A stretch of 64,000 nt of DNA from an uncultured Clostridia bacterium (GTDB lineage: Bacteria > Bacillota > Clostridia > Christensenellales > Borkfalkiaceae): contig CALVWI010000005.1 in NCBI GenBank assembly GCA_944367045.1, forward strand, positions 1 through 64,000, in the 5' to 3' direction. Both the position numbers and the translations under genes were made by a program. How positions within the stretch are numbered: the stretch's first letter is position 1; every line of letters begins with the position of its first letter. Below the pieces are notes generated by a model. The model ran no database searches. It had not been told where the DNA came from and worked only from the letters and a program-made list of their open reading frames with translations. Below are positions 1 through 7,491 of this stretch, in pieces.

Positions 1-141
1 TAAAAGAATTTCCTTTGCCTTACGTTTTCTTTTACTCGTAAATTACTTTCTTGCAATTCAGTTGTCAATCTTCGGAAGATCCGCTTCGGCGGAACGCTGC
101 TCTTTTTGGAAGAGGTGTTACCCTCGCGAGACAGCTTACAT
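1..141 (-). other. Structured leader, possibly of an rRNA operon beyond the left edge
   Basis: No open reading frame of note is present. Read leftward from the promoter at 142-170, the transcript would contain three short stem-loops in a row (CTCTT/AAGAG, TCCGC/GCGGA and ATCTTC/GAAGAT, roughly positions 75-120). They are followed by an AT-rich stretch containing TTGACAACTGAA, which resembles sequences found around rRNA genes in Bacillota. The likely reading is the leader of an rRNA operon whose 16S gene starts just beyond position 1. This is inference; a leader of another highly expressed gene is possible. Confidence 0.35.
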
Positions 142-217
142 ATATTAGCACGTCTTAGAGGAAACGTCAAGCGTTTTTCGGAAAAAATCTGACTTTTTTC
201 GGAAATTTTTTCGGAAA
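142..217 (-). promoter_or_regulatory. Strong leftward sigma-A promoter with phased A-tract upstream element
   Basis: On the minus strand the -35 box is TTGACG (165-170) and the -10 box TAATAT (142-147), 17 bases apart. Directly upstream lie three copies of TTTCCGAAAAA (about 174-184, 195-205 and 207-217), spaced about two and one helical turns apart. Such A-tracts act as UP elements at rRNA and other very strong promoters. The boxes are visible in the sequence; the UP-element role is inferred. Confidence 0.6.
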
Positions 218-282
218 GTTTTCCTTCCCTCCCCTTCTCCACAAGATGAGGGATCGCTCTGCGCTCTTTCCACAAAATACGC

Positions 283-308
283 AAAAAAGGGAGCTTCCGA
301 GCTCCCCT
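283..308 (-). terminator. Intrinsic terminator of the corA-fmdB unit
   Basis: A perfect 7-bp stem (GGGAGCT 289-295 with AGCTCCC 300-306, four-base loop) is followed on the minus strand by six T (283-288). It lies about 60 bases past the stop codon of the zinc-ribbon gene. Confidence 0.85.
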
Positions 309-366
309 CTTCTTACCATATTATATTGGCGGCCGAATTTTCAAAGACGGCGGCTGTTCGCAGGGC

Positions 367-564
367 TCACTTGCAGCCCGAACACGTCTTGCAGTTGCCC
401 GTGCAGTGCCTGACGGGCTTCCCCGTTGCGGAAAACATCTCGCCCGAATAGGAGCGCTTTGCCTCCGCGCCGCACTGAGGGCAGACCACCTTTTCGTCGT
501 ACTTTTTCACGAGCTCGTCGAACTGCTTGCCGCAGGACGGGCAGACATATTGGAGGAGCGGCAT
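367..564 (-). CDS. FmdB-type zinc ribbon protein
   Basis: A 65-residue protein beginning MPLLQYVCPSCGKQFD, with two CxxC knuckles (CPSC near residue 8 and CPQC near residue 28). This is the layout of the FmdB/CxxC_CxxC_SSSS putative regulatory zinc-ribbon family, which binds one zinc. The C-terminus has further cysteines (CTGNCKTCSGC), typical of clostridial members. Its ATG overlaps the corA stop codon by one base (TGATG), so translation is probably coupled to corA. The cellular role of the family is poorly known. The family call is good; a regulatory function is only a traditional label. Confidence 0.85.
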   Translation of the reverse strand: MPLLQYVCPSCGKQFDELVKKYDEKVVCPQCGAEAKRSYSGEMFSATGKPVRHCTGNCKTCSGCK

Positions 565-1556
565 CAGTGTTCACCTCCGCCGCGGCGCTTGCGCTTGACC
601 TGACGCGGCGTCTTGATGCGCACGGAGTTGGTCGCACGGACGATCCACACGGCGCAGACGATGGAGAGCACGATCGAGATGCCGATGACGATCCAGAACC
701 CCCACGGATTTCCCTGGAAGGGAACGGGGACGTTCATGCCCCAGAGGGAGGCAATGAGCGTGGGAACGGCGATGACGAAGGTGATGACGGCGAGCAGCTT
801 CATGACGCTGTTGACGTTGTTGGAGATGATGGAGGCGTAGGCGTCCATCGTGCCCGAGAGAATGTCGCGGTAGATATTACACATCTCGGCCGCCTGCTTC
901 GCCTCGATGAGGATGTCCTCGAAGAGTTCCTGATATTCCTCGTTCTCGGAGATGGTGGGGATGCGCCCCACCTTGGCGTAGACGCTGTTCGTCGCATTCA
1001 GCGCCGTCGAGAAATAGACGAGGGAATTTTCGAGGGAAAGGAGCTGGATGAGTTCCTTGTTCTTCATGGAGCGGTGCAGCTCGGCCTGCACGCGGAGGGA
1101 CTTCTTGTCGATCTGGCGCAGGTTGGAGAGGAAGGCCTTGGCGTTCCCCATCATGAAGGAGAGAAGGAAGGACGTGGGGCGCGTCGTATCGGCGCTCACG
1201 CGGTTGGAGACAAAGCCGCCGAGGACGGGGTTGCCGCGCAGACACACCGTGACGACGCACTCCTTATTGGAGAGAATGGAGAGAGGGATGGTCTCGTAGA
1301 TGTCGCCCTCGTCGGTATCGGTGATGACGGGGGTATCCATGAGGCACATGATGACGTTGTCGTCGCGTTCGAGACGGGCGGACTCCTCTTCATCGAGGGC
1401 GGCCTTTAGAAGCGTCTCGTCGATGCCCGTGATGGCAGCTATATCCTCGATCTCGTCATCGGAGGGGTTGACCATGTCTACCCAGCACGCCTTCTCGTAT
1501 GCGGAGAGGCGCTCCATACGGCCATTGACAGTCTTGAAGTAATTGATCATAAGCAT
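564..1556 (-). CDS. corA: CorA-family magnesium/divalent cation transporter
   Basis: A 330-residue protein of normal CorA length. A long, mostly helical cytoplasmic N-terminal domain is followed by two C-terminal membrane helices (about 250-272 and 286-308). The signature GMN motif sits at residues 273-275 (context LWGMNVP) in the short periplasm-facing loop, where it forms the ion-selectivity filter. The C-terminus is basic (KRKRR), as usual. CorA pentamers carry Mg2+ or other divalent ions into the cell. The gene is first in a unit with the zinc-ribbon gene and has an unusual leader: a strong promoter at 1809-1837, a 26-codon open reading frame and a terminator hairpin before the start codon, suggesting attenuation. 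Confidence 0.93.
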   Translation of the reverse strand: MLMINYFKTVNGRMERLSAYEKACWVDMVNPSDDEIEDIAAITGIDETLLKAALDEEESARLERDDNVIMCLMDTPVITDTDEGDIYETIPLSILSNKECVVTVCLRGNPVLGGFVSNRVSADTTRPTSFLLSFMMGNAKAFLSNLRQIDKKSLRVQAELHRSMKNKELIQLLSLENSLVYFSTALNATNSVYAKVGRIPTISENEEYQELFEDILIEAKQAAEMCNIYRDILSGTMDAYASIISNNVNSVMKLLAVITFVIAVPTLIASLWGMNVPVPFQGNPWGFWIVIGISIVLSIVCAVWIVRATNSVRIKTPRQVKRKRRGGGEH

Positions 1557-1598
1557 TTCCGCCTTGCGTTAGATTTCGTTTTTCCCGAAGAAGGCAGC

Positions 1599-1630
1599 AA
1601 AAAACGCACAGAAAAAGCCATCTGTGCGTT
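1599..1630 (-). terminator. Attenuator-type terminator in the corA leader
   Basis: A 10-bp perfect stem (AACGCACAGA 1603-1612 with TCTGTGCGTT 1621-1630, eight-base loop) is followed on the minus strand by a T tract (1599-1604). It lies between the leader open reading frame and corA, so full-length corA mRNA needs readthrough or an alternative fold. Position and shape are clear; the regulatory signal is unknown. Confidence 0.75.
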
Positions 1631-1664
1631 TCGGAAATGCAATATGGTGCGGGCGAACATTCGC

Positions 1665-1745
1665 TCACATGAAAAGCTTCCTGCGGACTCTGCGCACAGA
1701 GGGGTGACCGGTTGTCATAACGCATCGGTTATTTGGGTCGTCCAT
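1665..1745 (-). CDS. Putative 26-residue leader peptide of corA
   Basis: A short reading frame starts with ATG at 1743-1745 and ends with TGA at 1665-1667. It encodes a 26-residue peptide beginning MDDPNNRCVM and ending in an Arg-rich tail (VRRVRRKLFM). An AGGAG ribosome binding site sits a suitable distance upstream, and the frame lies 57-137 nt inside the transcript of the promoter at 1809-1837, ahead of the terminator at 1599-1630. By analogy with the leader peptides of Salmonella mgtA and corA, translation or stalling here could decide whether the terminator forms. There is no sequence similarity to those peptides; function is inferred from layout only. Confidence 0.5.
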   Translation of the reverse strand: MDDPNNRCVMTTGHPSVRRVRRKLFM

Positions 1746-1808
1746 TTTTTGCTCTCCTAAAAAGACTGCAGCGTGCGGGACTCGATATTCCCCTACGCTA
1801 ACGATTCT

Positions 1809-1837
1809 ATTATATCCCATCCGCGGCATTTTGGCAA
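1809..1837 (-). promoter_or_regulatory. Sigma-A promoter of the corA unit
   Basis: On the minus strand TTGCCA (1832-1837) and TATAAT (1809-1814) are separated by 17 bases. Transcription would start near 1802. A stem formed by AGCGT and ACGCT flanks the extreme 5' end of the transcript (about 1773-1802). Confidence 0.85.
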
Positions 1838-1907
1838 CCGTTTTATAAAATATTTTCCCCGATATTTTCGCGTCGATGCGCCCGCCCGCCGCTTTTTTGC
1901 GCAGGGC

Positions 1908-3311
1908 TCAGATGACCGCCGTTCCCTCTAAGAAAGACGTGAAGATGCCCGAGACGTCCACGCCCGCGGAGAGCGCTTCGATGAGCTCTTCGGGCTCCGC
2001 CGTGCGCCCATTCGCGGCGGAGAAACAGCGTTTAAGGCCCGAGAGCATCTTCTTCTCGCCGAGGACGGAGCAAAGACGGTCGAAGAGGATGAGGCTCTTA
2101 TCCTCGATGATGCAGCGATACTCGTACGCGCCCGAAAAGCCCGCAAGCGGGCGGTCCATCGAGGTGTCGACGGCGCCCGAGAGCTGCTCGCGCACCGAGA
2201 CGAACGCGCGGCACCGCCCCTCCGCCGCCGAAATGCGCGTGCGGTAGGCCTCCTCGTCCGCGTTCCCGAAGTACAGCGCCGCCGACCATGCGGCAAGCCC
2301 CTCGTCCTGCCACGGGTGGAGAGTGTGATCGCTCCCCGCCATTTCGCCCCACCACTGGCGCGCGGCCGCACGGACGACAGCCTCTTGAAGCTCCTCTCCC
2401 GCGAGCGAGGACGGCACGAGCGCAAGCCCCGACCCGACGAAGGCGAAGGGAAGGTCGGTCTCGACGACGGCAAAGGCGGGATAGCCGTACTTCCCGAAGG
2501 TCTCGGAAAAGAAGGCAAGGCTCCCCTCGGCGGCCGCAAGCTCTTCGGACGCGTCGCGGCGAAGGTGCCAATATTGAGCGGTCTCTCCCGCCGAACAGCT
2601 CATGTCCTCGGCAAGGACGAAGGAGACGCTTTGCACGTTCTCCGCCTGCATGGTGAAGGTCGTGCGGCCGTTCTGCCCGCTCGACTCCCCTTCAAAGCCG
2701 CAGATGACGCTATAAGACGCGGGCACGGTGAGCGAGACGGTGTAGTCGGCGCGGTCCGCGGGAAAGCCGCCGAACGGGGTGAACGCGGGGGCCTCGGCGC
2801 AGAGAGCGGGATAGAAGTGCAGAAGGTTGACGGTGTGCTCGCCGATGCCGAGAAGAAAGTTCATGCGCGGGAGCATGACCTCAAACTTCATGGAAAGTTC
2901 TGTACTCTCCCCCGCTTTCAGCGCGCGCGGAAGGGTGACGGTGAGCTGTTCGCCGTTTTCCGAGACTTCCCCCTCCCCGCCCGAAACTTCCCGCACATCG
3001 ATGCCGCCGAAGCTCTCGCCGTCGTAGTACGCCGCCGAACGGTACGCCTCGGGCAGGGGCGAGACGGGCGCGTCCTCGCGGAAGATGTTGGGATAGAGCG
3101 CGAAATTCAGCTTATCCTGCGGGATATCCGATGTATTGACGGCCGTGACGGTCATCTCGCCGTATAAAATGCCCGCCGCGGGGACGTACTCCAATGTGAG
3201 CGCATAGGAAGAGCGCGCCTCCCCCTTGCACGAGACGAGCCCCAGACACAGCACGGCGGCAAAGGGCACCGCCATGAGCACGCACACCGCTCTCTTCAAC
3301 CGTTTCCGCAT
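1908..3311 (-). CDS. Lipoprotein with inactive M1-aminopeptidase-like domain
   Basis: The start at 3311 gives a 467-residue protein with a lipoprotein signal (KRLKR, hydrophobic core, lipobox LVSC) and an AAGGGGG ribosome binding site; an ATG 27 codons upstream has no such support. The first ~200 residues are beta-rich like the N-terminal domain of M1 peptidases. The second part matches the gluzincin core, but HEXXH is replaced by RAAAR (residues 314-318). The third zinc ligand position is kept exactly (X18, then Glu337 in WQDEGLAAW). Both histidines and the catalytic glutamate are lost, so peptidase activity is not expected. It is probably a surface binding or scaffold protein. No partner gene is obvious. 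Confidence 0.75.
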   Translation of the reverse strand: MRKRLKRAVCVLMAVPFAAVLCLGLVSCKGEARSSYALTLEYVPAAGILYGEMTVTAVNTSDIPQDKLNFALYPNIFREDAPVSPLPEAYRSAAYYDGESFGGIDVREVSGGEGEVSENGEQLTVTLPRALKAGESTELSMKFEVMLPRMNFLLGIGEHTVNLLHFYPALCAEAPAFTPFGGFPADRADYTVSLTVPASYSVICGFEGESSGQNGRTTFTMQAENVQSVSFVLAEDMSCSAGETAQYWHLRRDASEELAAAEGSLAFFSETFGKYGYPAFAVVETDLPFAFVGSGLALVPSSLAGEELQEAVVRAAARQWWGEMAGSDHTLHPWQDEGLAAWSAALYFGNADEEAYRTRISAAEGRCRAFVSVREQLSGAVDTSMDRPLAGFSGAYEYRCIIEDKSLILFDRLCSVLGEKKMLSGLKRCFSAANGRTAEPEELIEALSAGVDVSGIFTSFLEGTAVI

Positions 3312-3396
3312 ATCCGCCCCCTTCGCGGGAAGTGCCCCGCCGAAGGTATGATATGCGCCCGCGCGCTCCCGTATGCTTCCCGCGTTTTTCAAGGCC

Positions 3397-3440
3397 GCCG
3401 CGGGCCGCCGCCCTTTGAGCTCGGGGCGGCGGCCCGCGGC
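3397..3440. repeat. 17-bp perfect GC-rich inverted repeat
   Basis: GCCGCGGGCCGCCGCCC (3397-3413) pairs perfectly with 3424-3440 around a 10-base loop. No T tract follows on either strand, so it is not a standard intrinsic terminator. It sits between the divergent lipoprotein and aconitase X genes and may insulate them. Confidence 0.8.
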
Positions 3441-3531
3441 TTCCCGACCCTCCGCTCCCCTATCTTGTGCCGAACGCCCCTCTCGCCCGCAAAAATTCGC
3501 GGTTTTCAGGGAAAAACTTTCCCATGCCCCC

Positions 3532-3560
3532 TTGAAAACGCGCGCGGGGTGTGATATACT
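3532..3560 (+). promoter_or_regulatory. Sigma-A promoter of the aconitase X operon
   Basis: TTGAAA (3532-3537) and TATACT (3555-3560) are separated by 17 bases. The start codon follows about 57 bases downstream of the expected start site, with an AAGGAGG ribosome binding site. Confidence 0.8.
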
Positions 3561-3624
3561 TAACTTGTAATTTACTCACACTTTCCGTGAAAAATATTTA
3601 CAAACAAATTGAAGGAGGACGCTT

Positions 3625-4902
3625 ATGCAACTCACCCCCGAACAGCAGGCCGTGCTCGACGGGAAGCGGGGCGAAACGCTATCTAAGGTGATGCGCACCA
3701 TCGTCATGTACGGCGACATCTTCGGTGCGGAGAAGCTCGTGCCCGTCACGCACCCCGAGGGGCACTTCGTGACGAGCTTCGGCATCTCGCTGATGAAACC
3801 GCTCTTTGCGACGATGGAGGAACTCATCCGCGCGAACGTGCACACCATCGGCAAGTTCACCGTCGACCCCCGTCCGCTCGACTACGCAAACGTCAAGTGC
3901 AATCTTCTCGAAAAGGTCGCCTTCGCCGTCATGTACGGCAAACAGGAGGAATACGAACAACAGCTCCTGCAGGTGGGCCTGCGCGATAAAAAGGCCTTCA
4001 CCTGTACGGCGTATCTGCCCGAAGTCGGCAATATCCCCAAGAAGGGAGACGTCCTCTCGTGGGCGGAGAGCAGCGCCGTCGTGTATGCGAACTCGGTGCT
4101 GGGCGCGCGCTGCAACCGCAACAGCGGCATGATCGACCTCTTCGGCAGCATCGTCGGATGGGTGCCCTACTTCGGGCTCGTCACGGACGAAGGACGAAAG
4201 GCGACGTGGAAAGTGTATGTGCGCACCACGAAGAAGCCCGAAGCGCAAGTCTTGGGCAGCGCCATCGGCATGAAGGTGACGGAGGACGTGCCCTATGTGT
4301 TCGGCCTCGACCGCTTCCTCGGCGAGGAGCTCAACGAGGACGTGTGCGCGTACCTCAAGGACTTCGGCGCGGCGACCGCCTCCAACGGCGCGGTGGGGCT
4401 CTACCACATCGACCGCCTCACGCCCGAGGCGAAGGAGCTGGGCGAAAGCCTCATCACGGACGACGCGAAGGAGTACGTCATCGACGACGAGGAGCTCGAG
4501 CGCGTCTACAAGAGCTACCCCGTGATGTGGAAAGACAAGAATGCCAAGCCGTCGCTGTGCTTCATCGGCTGCCCGCATTTGACGTACGGCCAGCTCATCG
4601 GGTGGACGCACACCCTCTCGGATGCCTTAAAAGAGACGGGCAAAAAGAAGGTCACGGTGCACACGGTGATGACGACGGCGCCCGAAGTCAAGGAAAAATT
4701 CATGCAAACGCCCGAATATAGAGAACTCATTGCGATGGGCGTCAAACTTTCGAGCATCTGCCCGCTCATGTACACCAACAACCCCATGACGAAGGGCAAG
4801 GCCATCCTCACGAACAGCAACAAGCTGCGCACCTACTCGGTGGCGCGGTACTGTAAGGATGAGAAGATCGCAGCGATCCTTTCGGGAAAGGAGGGCGTAT
4901 AA
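3625..4902 (+). CDS. Aconitase X (AcnX) large catalytic subunit, DUF521
   Basis: A 425-residue protein of the aconitase X family. Recognisable features are the N-terminal LTPEQQAVLDGKRGE segment, the conserved YANSVLGARCNRNSG region near residue 155, the GxxPYFG segment after it and the CFIGCPHLTYGQL segment near residue 315. Known bacterial members dehydrate cis-3-hydroxy-L-proline; archaeal members dehydrate phosphomevalonate. The enzyme works with a separate small subunit, encoded immediately downstream. The third gene encodes an enoate-type reductase, suggesting a dehydrate-then-reduce pathway on a hydroxy acid. The substrate cannot be fixed from sequence. The start is supported by an AAGGAGG site. 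Confidence 0.9.
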   Translation: MQLTPEQQAVLDGKRGETLSKVMRTIVMYGDIFGAEKLVPVTHPEGHFVTSFGISLMKPLFATMEELIRANVHTIGKFTVDPRPLDYANVKCNLLEKVAFAVMYGKQEEYEQQLLQVGLRDKKAFTCTAYLPEVGNIPKKGDVLSWAESSAVVYANSVLGARCNRNSGMIDLFGSIVGWVPYFGLVTDEGRKATWKVYVRTTKKPEAQVLGSAIGMKVTEDVPYVFGLDRFLGEELNEDVCAYLKDFGAATASNGAVGLYHIDRLTPEAKELGESLITDDAKEYVIDDEELERVYKSYPVMWKDKNAKPSLCFIGCPHLTYGQLIGWTHTLSDALKETGKKKVTVHTVMTTAPEVKEKFMQTPEYRELIAMGVKLSSICPLMYTNNPMTKGKAILTNSNKLRTYSVARYCKDEKIAAILSGKEGV

Positions 4903-4903
4903 G

Positions 4904-5344
4904 ATGAAGTCTTTTAAGGGCCGCGTGCTGGCGGGCGGCAAGTGGAAGGGCGAGGCCATCGTCTCGCACGGGGGCGTGAATACCCTCGCGACCTTCCAGA
5001 AGAGCGCCTTAAAGAACGCCAAGGAGGTCATCGCCTCCGACCAGAACAACCCCGACCTCTTCGGCAAGTGCCTGACGGGAAAGGCGCTGTGCCTGCCCGT
5101 GACCATCGGTTCGACGACGGGCGGCCTCGTCATTCAGACGGTGTGCGCGATGAAGATCGCCCCCGCCTGCTTCCTCTTTTCCGAGCACGTCGACTCCCTC
5201 GCGGCGAGCGGCATCGTGCTCGCGCGCGTGTGGGAGGGAAGCGACGTCATCGCCGTAGACCAGCTCGGCGAGGAATTCCTTTCCGCCGTCAAGACGGGCG
5301 ACACCCTCGAAGTCCTCGAGAACGGCACCGTCAACATTTTATAA
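4904..5344 (+). CDS. Aconitase X small subunit, DUF126 (swivelling domain)
   Basis: A 146-residue protein matching the DUF126/AcnX small subunit, including GGKWKGEAIVS, the central LCLPVTIGSTTGG loop and a C-terminal swivelling-domain segment. The small subunit closes over the active site of the large subunit as the aconitase swivel domain does. Its ATG at 4904 starts one base after the stop codon of the large subunit, so the pair is probably translated together in equal amounts. An in-frame ATG 15 codons upstream lies inside the previous gene and is less likely. Confidence 0.9.
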   Translation: MKSFKGRVLAGGKWKGEAIVSHGGVNTLATFQKSALKNAKEVIASDQNNPDLFGKCLTGKALCLPVTIGSTTGGLVIQTVCAMKIAPACFLFSEHVDSLAASGIVLARVWEGSDVIAVDQLGEEFLSAVKTGDTLEVLENGTVNIL

Positions 5345-5359
5345 ACAAGGAGATACACA

Positions 5360-7414
5360 ATGAGCATGAACGAACAATACGCTCCCCTTCTGACGAGCTG
5401 GAAGATCGGCAAGTGCGAGATCAAGAACCGCTTCGTCATGACCTCGATGGGCGGCACGTCCATCTTCGGGTGGATGGAGCCCAACCACTTCGACGAGGAG
5501 GCGGCAAAGTTCCTCTTGGACCGCGCCAAGGAGAACGTCGGCCTCATTCTCCCCGGCATCGCCCCCATCCGCGACATTCTCTTAGGCAAGTGGCTTTATA
5601 CGGGCACCAAGAAGTTTGAGCGCCTCAAGGAATACATGAAGGAATTCCACAAGACGGGCGCAAAGCTCTTCGTGCAGCTGACGGCGGGCTTCGGACGGTC
5701 GCTGGCCATCAACGACATCATGGTGAAGGCGCTGCACAACAAGGCGCTTGCGACGGTGCTGAAGCCCGTCCTCGACGTCTCCTACCTCACCGCGAGCGCG
5801 AGCGCCACCCCCAACCGCTGGGACGAGAGCTGCATCTCCCGCCCGCTCACGAAGGAAGAAATTCAGGAGATGATCGACGCCTTTGCAAAGACGGCGAAAC
5901 TTTTAAAAGACGCGGACGTGGACGGCGTTGAGATCCACGCCGTGCATGAAGGGTATCTACTCGATCAGTTCACGATGAAGTACACCAACCTCCGCACGGA
6001 CGAGTACGGCGGCAGCTTCGAGAACAGGTACCGCTTCCCCGTGGAGATCGTCAAGGCCATCAAGAAGGCGTGCGGCCAGGACTTCCCCGTCTCGCTGCGC
6101 TATTCCGTCCTCTCCAAGACGAAGGGCTTCTGCCAAGGGGCGCTCCCGGGCGAGGAATATACCGAAGTGGGCCGCGACATGGAGGAGAGCGAGCGCGCCG
6201 CGAAGTATCTGCAGGACGCGGGCTACGACATGCTCAACTGCGACAACGGCACCTACGACGCGTGGTACTGGGCGCACCCGCCGGCTTATATGCCCGAGAA
6301 CTGCAACTTAGAGGACGTCAAGCACATCAAGAAGTTTGTGGATATCCCCGTCGTCTGCGCGGGCAAGATGGACACGCTGACGGCGGCGAAGGCCGTCGCG
6401 CGCGGGGAGATCGATGCGATGGGCGTCGCGCGGCAGTTCCTCGCCGACCCCAAGTGGGTGACAAAGACGCTTGAAGGCAACGAGGACGACATCCGCCCCT
6501 GCATCCACTGCCACAACGGGTGCTTCAACATGGCGCACTACAAGGGCGTCGCCAACGACCAGACCCTTCACGACAACGCGGGCATGTCGCGCTGCGCCGT
6601 CAACCCCGAGACCATGCAGTCCAAGAAATATAAAATCATTCCCACGAAGAAGCCCAAGAAGGTCGCCATCGTGGGCGGCGGCATCGGCGGCATGGAGACG
6701 GCGCGCGTTTTGGCCCTGCGCGGTCACAAGCCCACCATCTTTGAAAAGTCAAGCTCACTCGGCGGCGTGTTCGTGCCTGCGGCGGCGCCCTCCTTCAAGA
6801 GTGCCGATAAAGCGCTCCTCAAATGGTATGAAAAGCAGATGAAGGACCTCAAGGTCGACATCCGCTTCAACACCGAGGTGCGCCCTTCGGACGCGCTGAC
6901 GGGATTCGACGAGATCGTCGTTGCGACGGGCTCGACCGCGAGGCGCGTGCCCGTGAAGGGGGCGAACAAGTGCATCGAGGCGTGCGACTATTTGAGCGGC
7001 GCACCCGTCGGGGACAAGGTCGTCGTCATCGGCGGCGGACTGACGGGCTGCGAGATCGCGCTGGATGCGCACCTCAAGGGCAAGACGCCCGTCATCGTCG
7101 AGATGAAGAACGACCTCATCGCCGTCAAGGGCGTGTGCCTTGCGAACTCCTCCTATCTCCGCGAATACTTCGCGCTCCACAAGGTGGAAGTGCACCTCGA
7201 GAGCACGGTGACCGAGGTGGGCGACGGGTATGTGCTCATCAAGGAGAAGAACGGAAACGAGGTCAAGATCACGGCGGATACCGTGGTGACCTCCATCGGC
7301 TACAACCCCGCTCCCCTCGAACTCAAGGGCGCCAAGTATGTGGGCGACTGCAAGGAAGTCGGGAACCTCCGCACCGTCATCTGGCGCGCATGGGACGTCG
7401 CCATGAAGATTTAA
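5360..7414 (+). CDS. NADH:flavin oxidoreductase / 2,4-dienoyl-CoA reductase-like Fe-S flavoenzyme
   Basis: A 684-residue enzyme with the three-part layout of bacterial 2,4-dienoyl-CoA reductase and enoate reductases. An FMN-binding TIM barrel covers residues 1-370. The 4Fe-4S ligands are C381, C384, C388 and C412 (CX2CX3C, then 23 residues; the last gap is longer than in FadH). A two-dinucleotide domain follows, with VGGGIGGME (FAD) and VIGGGLTGCE (NAD(P)H). Such enzymes reduce activated C=C bonds. Lying 15 bases behind the aconitase X pair with an AAGGAG site, it probably reduces the unsaturated product of that dehydratase. The substrate is unknown. Confidence 0.9.
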   Translation: MSMNEQYAPLLTSWKIGKCEIKNRFVMTSMGGTSIFGWMEPNHFDEEAAKFLLDRAKENVGLILPGIAPIRDILLGKWLYTGTKKFERLKEYMKEFHKTGAKLFVQLTAGFGRSLAINDIMVKALHNKALATVLKPVLDVSYLTASASATPNRWDESCISRPLTKEEIQEMIDAFAKTAKLLKDADVDGVEIHAVHEGYLLDQFTMKYTNLRTDEYGGSFENRYRFPVEIVKAIKKACGQDFPVSLRYSVLSKTKGFCQGALPGEEYTEVGRDMEESERAAKYLQDAGYDMLNCDNGTYDAWYWAHPPAYMPENCNLEDVKHIKKFVDIPVVCAGKMDTLTAAKAVARGEIDAMGVARQFLADPKWVTKTLEGNEDDIRPCIHCHNGCFNMAHYKGVANDQTLHDNAGMSRCAVNPETMQSKKYKIIPTKKPKKVAIVGGGIGGMETARVLALRGHKPTIFEKSSSLGGVFVPAAAPSFKSADKALLKWYEKQMKDLKVDIRFNTEVRPSDALTGFDEIVVATGSTARRVPVKGANKCIEACDYLSGAPVGDKVVVIGGGLTGCEIALDAHLKGKTPVIVEMKNDLIAVKGVCLANSSYLREYFALHKVEVHLESTVTEVGDGYVLIKEKNGNEVKITADTVVTSIGYNPAPLELKGAKYVGDCKEVGNLRTVIWRAWDVAMKI

Positions 7415-7430
7415 GAAACGGCCAAAACAA

Positions 7431-7466
7431 AACGCTGCAGCATCGACGCGGTGCCGCAGCGTTTTT
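7431..7466 (+). terminator. Terminator of the aconitase X operon
   Basis: AACGCTGC (7431-7438) pairs with GCAGCGTT (7456-7463), with an inner GCA/TGC pairing, followed by TTTTT on the plus strand. Confidence 0.85.
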
Positions 7467-7491
7467 CTATACAAAATATGCGTTTACTCGC

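Noticed and set aside
95..115. rRNA boxA-like sequence TGCTCTTT on the plus strand
   Set aside because: It is on the strand opposite to the strong promoter, and no rRNA follows on that side.
1557..1802. M-box (ykoK) or manganese (yybP-ykoY) riboswitch in the corA leader
   Set aside because: The start of the leader (GTTAGCGTAGGGG, ACGCTGC) recalls an M-box at first sight, but the conserved core segments of neither class are present; the leader holds a small reading frame and a plain terminator.
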